Shown here piece after piece: positions 59,280 through 64,000 of a stretch of DNA of 64,000 bases. The first letter of the stretch is position 1, and the number at the start of each line of letters is the position of its first letter. The notes under the pieces were generated by a model. The model was not told the origin of the DNA. It made no database searches and saw only the letters and a program-made list of their open reading frames with translations. The DNA lies in the NCBI GenBank assembly GCA_964019695.1, contig OZ026526.1, forward strand, positions 9,443,254-9,507,253, read 5' to 3'. The stretch is from Loripinus fragilis. Lineage: Eukaryota > Mollusca > Bivalvia > Lucinida > Lucinidae. The position numbers were made by a program, and so were the translations under genes.

Positions 59280-60710
59280 AAAAATGATCAAACCCGTCAG
59301 AGCATTCGCTGCTCGCATTAACTTATCGCATTATGCGCATACGCCATTTGATCAAGTGCTCGAGATTGGGTTTTGTGACTGAAGTTCAGACGAGCCCGAG
59401 CCTATGCAAAGGTGTTTTTGCCAGGGACATAGTGTCCAACTTTATGTACGCCCCTTCAGACGTTAGCGGGAAAGTAAGACGTTATATTCAGAATAGTCAG
59501 CGAGTTTTTCGCGCCAACACGTAATGACGTTCCCGTTGTTACGGACGTCGTAAACAAGTACAAGACGTCGAAAACAAGTACCGTCATTTTGGCAAGTTCT
59601 AAGGAATTCGCTTGGCATCGAAAGGGTTAAATGAAGCTTTACATTTGAGATGTGGTTCATACCTTCATGAACAAATCCATTTAAGCCACACCACATACGC
59701 GCCATTTGAGCGGGCTAACGTCAAGGCCATCCAATAACGTTGCTTGTTTACTGACGTTTGCGTGACGTTGAACACATATCGCCATGACTTTAAGCGCGGA
59801 ACTTTGGCGTTTTGGCTATTCCATACCTTACGTTATGTCTGATTTAATTCAAAATATCTGGAAAACCAGCCAAGTTAGGTGAAAAATGAAAATTGATACT
59901 TGATTGATAATACTAAATGTAAATATAAGTAATAAATTCAATTTTTGGAATGTTCATGGAATCATGAATTATACTTCGGGTCTCTTGCAAAGTCAGTGAA
60001 GCCCGAACAACATGAATACTTCGGGTCTCTTGCAAAGTTAACATGAAGCCCTTCGGGCTTCACTGAATTTGCACGAGACCCGAAGTATTCATGATTCCAT
60101 GAACATTCCAAAAACTGAATTCATTTCTTAACTGACGTGAGGTCGTTAGCGGTTGCAAACGTCAGTCTTGGCTGGCAGGACAGTAGAACATACAGCAGCG
60201 GAAGCCACTTCAGACTCTGACAAATTTTCGGCATCATGGTCTGGACTGTTTGCCAAGTCGAAACATATTTAAAGAAATAAAATAAATGTAATGGTTAACT
60301 GCTGACGTCAATAGTTGATAAAGAGTTAAAGAAACCTTTGAAGTTCAGAAGATTGTGTTAACCCTTTCGATGCCAAGCGAATTTCTTAGTACTTGCCAAA
60401 ATGACGGTACTTGTTTTCGACGTCTTGTACTTGTTTACGACGTCCGTAACAACGGGAACGTCATTAAGTGTTGGTGCGAAAAACTCGCTGACTATTCTGA
60501 ATATAACGTCTTACTTTCCCGCTAACATCTAAAGGGGCGTACATAAAGTTGGACACTATGTCCCTGGCGAGAAACCACCTTTGCATAGGCTCGGGCTCGT
60601 TTGAGCCTTAGTCACAAAACCCAATCTCGAGCGCTCGATCAAATGGCGTATGGCGCACAATGCGATAAGTTTATGCGAGCAGCGATTGTTCGGATGGGTT
60701 TGGTCATTTT
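59280..60710. mobile_element. Long-TIR element, private insertion of the right arm
   Basis: The first and last 350 or so bases are inverted copies (AAAAATGATCAAACCCG ... GGTTTGGTCATTTTT; AACGTCTTACTTTCCCGC; CGTTGTTACGGACGTCG and inverse; CTTGGCATCGAAAGGGTTAA and inverse). The left arm reads straight through the corresponding site (24893-24930). The insertion lies in a T-run, so any duplication is hidden. No transposase; the open frames are shadows of the TIRs. Confidence 0.8.
59928..60130. mobile_element. Fold-back hairpin element nested in 59280-60710
   Basis: AATAAATTCAATTTTTGGAA...GTTCATGGAATCATGAAT on the left pairs with ATTCATGATTCCATGAAC...CAAAAACTGAATTCAT on the right; ACTTCGGGTCTCTTGCAAAG is repeated inside. 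Same family as 3424-3582. Confidence 0.8.
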
Positions 60711-62056
60711 TATATTCACTCGACAATGCAGAATACCAATGTTTGAAATGCTGGATTTGCTATGTAAGCGAGCAGCTGAAGGCTATGACGAGTCTGCACT
60801 TTTGCACAGGCTTGCCTGAGCCTTACTCACTGGACAAAGCGTTAAGTACAACTCAAACGGTGCTTTGTCTCATTTATGCTAGCAGCGCAGGCTCTAGCGA
60901 GCCTGAACATTGCACAGGCTCATTGAAGCCATCGCCACAGTACCAAAAGCAAATACACTGATGTGTCTGCACAAGAGACCTCGGGTCCGATAAAACGTTC
61001 TTACGAGAATGCGCGCATGTGTAGTCATGAGTGAGCCTTTGCTGCTGGAGAGGACAGTGTTGTATTTTTAAGCGCATAATTCTGTCTAATCGTCCGCCCG
61101 TTTTTTTGTTGGTTAATTTATTGCAGTAAGTTTTCTTGAAGGAATGCGCTTACATGTGTGTACAGTCTCATATTAGCATTCTCTGCTCGAGAGGAAGGTG
61201 ACATTTTTTTTTTCGGCCATCTCTCCTTTTTGTGTTGGTTACTTTACTGTCCACAATCATCTGCGCGTTTTTGTTAGTTATTTTATAGAGCGATGTAGTT
61301 ACGCGATTTTAGTGAGAAAGAAAAAATAAAACTTGTACACGCGAACATGTCCATATATACATGCTGTGTATTATTATATCATGGTCCAGTTTTGCAAAAC
61401 ACGAAAATGATTCCACGCCAAAATTTCAGCAAAGACAAAAACATGCGAAAACTTGGTTTGATTTATAAGTTCAGTCAGCGCTTATAATAATGTTTATCCT
61501 GAGTTTCCCTGTCGTGGCTGGATGAGACACCCACTAAAGATAAAGGTCCGGTAGCTGACCCGGATGGAATAAACACTGAAACCGTCCCTAATCGCATTTC
61601 TTGCAAGATCCAATTGCTTCAGCGAACTGCATATCGGGGACACAGCTAATGCATTACATGTATCTCTAACAATTTTGATTTTGAAGCGTCGGCAATCGTG
61701 GCATGCATTTGTTGATTTGTTTTTATATTCATTCACTTGTTTTACAAAAACAAATATTTGGAAAGGAGAAAAAAGAATGAAAAAACAACAACAACACTGT
61801 TTTGTGCTGACAAATAATAATTATTTCATCGAAACCAACACTTTCTGGACGTCCCTTTTCAATTGCGCGCCGTCGCACGTTACAATTGGCGTCTCGTGAG
61901 ATTTATGACGTCAAGTCATAGGAAGCGGGAAAAAACATAGCAACGGCATGTTGATTTTTTACTGACAGTACCTTCATATAATCTCCTCTGATGCCTAGTG
62001 CATTTCATGAAAAGAGTCCCGACCAAAAATATTTTGCTGAAAAAGGATTTTTCTTT

Positions 62057-63138
62057 CGGAGTGGCTGCTGCCAGTTAACTGGTAGCAGCGATTTTACGTT
62101 AAAATGGCTGCTGCCAGTTGACTGGTTATAGCCATTTTAACGTGAAATCGCTGCTGCCAGTTCGCTTCAGTATTTTGATGGAGAACTTATTGATAACTTA
62201 ACTGTAAAAAGTGAAAATAGAGGAAAATTGGGGTTGGTTTTAGTGATAAAACGTGATAATTTTCAGAATTTCTCCATAAAATCATATGTTGTGGATAGGT
62301 ATTAGAATCTCCTCACCGCGGCGATTCTGGTATATATCCACACAATGTTTGTACGATATGTATATGTTCTTCAAAAGCAAAATAAAACGTGATAATTTTC
62401 AGAATTTCTCCATAAAAAGTAAAAGAGTGACTATATAACAAACAAACAAACAAATATGTTGTTGCTAGTTTTGATTAATTTTAAAAGCGCACATCTTATT
62501 ATTACGGAAAATAATAGTTTTGCTGTTTGAATCCCATGGCCTTTTTAATGGACCCAACAATGCAAGAATTTAAACTAAAACATCTTCTGCTGAAATTATT
62601 TGAAATTACAATCCTCTATCATTCTTCGGGAGTTAAAGTGATAAAACATGATACTTTTCAGAATTTCTCCATAAAATCATATGTTGTGGATAGGTATTAG
62701 AATCTCCTCGCAAAATAAAATTAATAAAACTTAAAATCCCATTTTGTTTCCAAACCCTCTGTGAATAATTACATGCGCGGATCCAATGGGAGAACTGCGG
62801 ATCCGGACCTCAAACCCTCCATTTTAAATTGTACAACTTTGTCTGAACCACCCTGGTCTCCGACTAGACACCCTCTCCCCTCCTGAGACACATTTATGGA
62901 TCCAGGTTTACATTATTGCATGTATAAACACTGGTTTGCACCATGCGTCACCGACTCAAACCTTCTTGTCAAAATAAAAATAAAAATTTAACTGGAAGCA
63001 GCAAATTTACGTTAAAATCGCTGCTACCAGTTAACTGGCAGCAGCGATTTTAACGTAAATTCGCTGCTGCCAGTTAACTGGTAGCAGCGATTTTAACGTA
63101 AAATCGCTGCTGCCAGTTAACTGGTAGCAGACCTTGCC
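62057..63138. mobile_element. Element with CTGCTGCCAGTTAACTGG repeats and 9-bp duplication, private insertion of the right arm
   Basis: TTTTTCTTT stands on both sides (62048-62056, 63139-63147) and occurs once in the left arm at the same place (complement AAAGAAAAA at about 23383-23391): a verified empty site. Both ends are arrays of GCTGCTGCCAGTTAACTGG with GCGATTTTAACGTAAA in alternating orientation, able to fold back. The interior repeats a phrase GATAATTTTCAGAATTTCTC at about 62257, 62392 and 62651. Non-coding. Duplication length fits Mutator-like or fold-back elements. Confidence 0.88.
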
Positions 63139-63290
63139 TTTTTCTTTACATTGAAAACAACTAAGATATATACAGCAGTAGAGTTTTCTCAAAAATCACA
63201 ACCAAACAGGTGGCCCAAAAGTGGCCCGTTGGCACTCAAAGGAGTACTACTGGTGGCCCAAAAGTGGCCCGTTGGCAAACAGAAGGTTAA

Positions 63291-63485
63291 TATTTTATTG
63301 CCACAAATTACAGCAATGTTACGGTACCACTCAGGGTATTGGAAAGGGTGTTCATATATATTTTAAGGTGTGTGTGGGGGATGTTTTAAAGGCATGCTTA
63401 CTATGTTTTTTACATCAAGGCTTAAAAACTAGTAAATGGGCATTAATTTATGATCATGGATTAAAATTCATGACGAAAGTTAAAA
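63291..63485. other. Right flank of the giant element: nothing recognised
   Basis: Unrelated to the left flank. Short frames at 63151-63366 and 63221-63496 cross the boundary and have no recognised domain. Confidence 0.4.
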
Positions 63486-63650
63486 TCATTCATTGAACAT
63501 AAACTTTTTGACTTGATTCTTAAAACATCGTAAAGAAGATGCATTTTTGGTAGCTTCCGGTAACTTATTCCACAAACGGGGTGCAGTACACGAAAACGAG
63601 CCATCAAATATTGCTGTGTTTTTTAATCTGAGTACTGCTAAATAGCAGTT
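63486..63650 (-). pseudogene. LINE-type reverse-transcriptase C-terminal tail fragment
   Basis: A minus-strand frame reads YLAVLRLKNTAIFDGSFSC, then TAPRLWNKLPEATKNASSLR and CFKNQVKKFMFNE, then stop. The F-S-x-x-A-P-R-L-W-N-x-L-P motif followed by S-L-x-x-F-K is typical of the extreme C-terminus of non-LTR retrotransposon polymerases in animals. Upstream sequence (above 63650) is no longer in frame, so this is a 5'-truncated relic. Confidence 0.7.
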
Positions 63651-63736
63651 TTAAAGGGTTTTTTTGCTGATTTTATCTCATTTTTTAAAAAATACCACCG
63701 AGACCAAATTATTTCAATGTCATAGGATATTTAAAA

Positions 63737-63761
63737 ACGGGGGGGGGGGGGGGGGGGGGGT
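63737..63761. repeat. Poly-G tract (about 22 G)
   Basis: A G homopolymer followed by TTCGAACCCCCTG. Probably a simple-repeat expansion; length may be inaccurate in the assembly. Confidence 0.9.
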
Positions 63762-64000
63762 TCGAACCCCCTGAACACCCTCTGGATCGGCCACTGCCAC
63801 TACCAAGTGGGTGATTTGCCACCTACCACTGCATACTTGGGGCTACTTTTGTACGGAAATGTTCCCATTCTGTCAGAAAATTTTAATGAGCCCTTAAAGG
63901 TATTTGTTATGACAGTGTTTGCTCAAACAAATAGTATAAAGGACATATATCTTGTAGCTTAATTTGTTTAGCTTTCAAGGTCTTGCGTCGTTTACTTGTT

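Larger units (their letters stand above)
23244..63286. mobile_element. Giant inverted-repeat element of about 40.0 kb, TTAA-flanked, piggyBac-like ends
   Basis: The ends are inverted copies: TTAA at 23240-23243 followed by CCTTCTGTTTGCC, and GGCAAACAGAAGG followed by TTAA at 63287-63290. Homology between flanks stops exactly there. From each end inward both arms contain, in mirrored order, two copies of a 23-bp motif (CAACGGGCCACTTTTGGGCC plus ACC), about 1.8 kb of shared single-copy sequence, the short-palindrome array, then the 162-bp satellite. The core is 38585-47115. TTAA targets with CCY starts are the piggyBac hallmark; TTAA is self-complementary, so duplication and terminal repeat cannot be told apart from sequence alone. 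No transposase remains, so it would be non-autonomous. Private insertions in each arm show independent history. Alternative: a segmental inverted duplication that happens to stop at TTAA. Confidence 0.75.
59130..63286. repeat. Right terminal arm of the giant element, with private insertions
   Basis: Mirrors 23244-25050 in inverted orientation. The 23-bp motif appears as GGTGGCCCAAAAGTGGCCCG plus TTG at 63209-63231 and 63252-63274. It has extra segments at 59280-60710, 61798-61981 and 62057-63138, and lacks the left hairpin element. Shared segments look very similar by eye; identity was not calculated. Confidence 0.8.

Noticed and set aside
23244..63286. The giant palindrome as a pure assembly artefact
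   Set aside because: Each arm has private insertions with clean empty sites in the other, and array lengths differ; an artefactual mirror would be identical. Long-read confirmation is still needed.

Overview
This window is AT-rich animal DNA, most likely from a bivalve mollusc. That reading rests on an intron-rich vertebrate-like kelch gene and on very dense short transposons, tRNA-derived SINEs and hairpin repeats of the kind common in bivalve assemblies. The species is not determined. There are no prokaryotic genes, operons, CRISPR arrays, rRNA genes or credible tRNA genes.

Region 1 (1-21542, minus strand) holds the 5' part of one protein-coding gene, an orthologue of KLHL18, a BTB-BACK-kelch adaptor of cullin-3 ubiquitin ligases. 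Eight coding exons were found. They join in frame with GT-AG splice sites and give about 345 residues: the BTB domain, the BACK domain and the start of the kelch propeller. The gene continues beyond base 1. Its introns are filled with nested mobile elements: SINEs of at least three types, TIR/MITE elements (several with target-site duplications given below), fold-back hairpins and tandem arrays. Exon 7 has two degenerate partial copies in intron 7.

Region 2 (21543-23239) is the spacer beyond the KLHL18 start codon. It holds a G-tract MITE, homopolymer runs and a hairpin element of about 370 bp.

Region 3 (23244-63286) is the outstanding feature. It is one inverted repeat of about 40.0 kb whose ends are TTAA-CCTTCTG... 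and ...CAGAAGG-TTAA, the signature of a piggyBac-type insertion. From each end inward come a terminal sequence of about 1.8 kb, an array of about 25 short palindromes (two half-sites AACAGAGGAAA), and a large satellite of about 162-bp monomers, each able to form a stem-loop. A central core of about 8.5 kb has a second hairpin satellite of about 150 bp, a G-run TIR element and many small hairpins. No transposase or other intact gene was seen inside. Each arm carries insertions that the other lacks: a retroelement fragment encoding a reverse transcriptase remnant, a 1.08-kb element with a 9-bp duplication, a 1.43-kb long-TIR element, and a hairpin element on the left. The arms therefore seem to have diverged independently, which argues against a simple assembly mirror artefact. 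In the left arm the satellite has been amplified as higher-order repeats of about 2.27 kb.

Region 4 (63291-64000) is flanking DNA with a LINE-like reverse-transcriptase tail fragment and a poly-G tract.

The sequence contacts (splice sites, terminal repeats, duplications) were read by eye. Percent identities and database matches were not computed.
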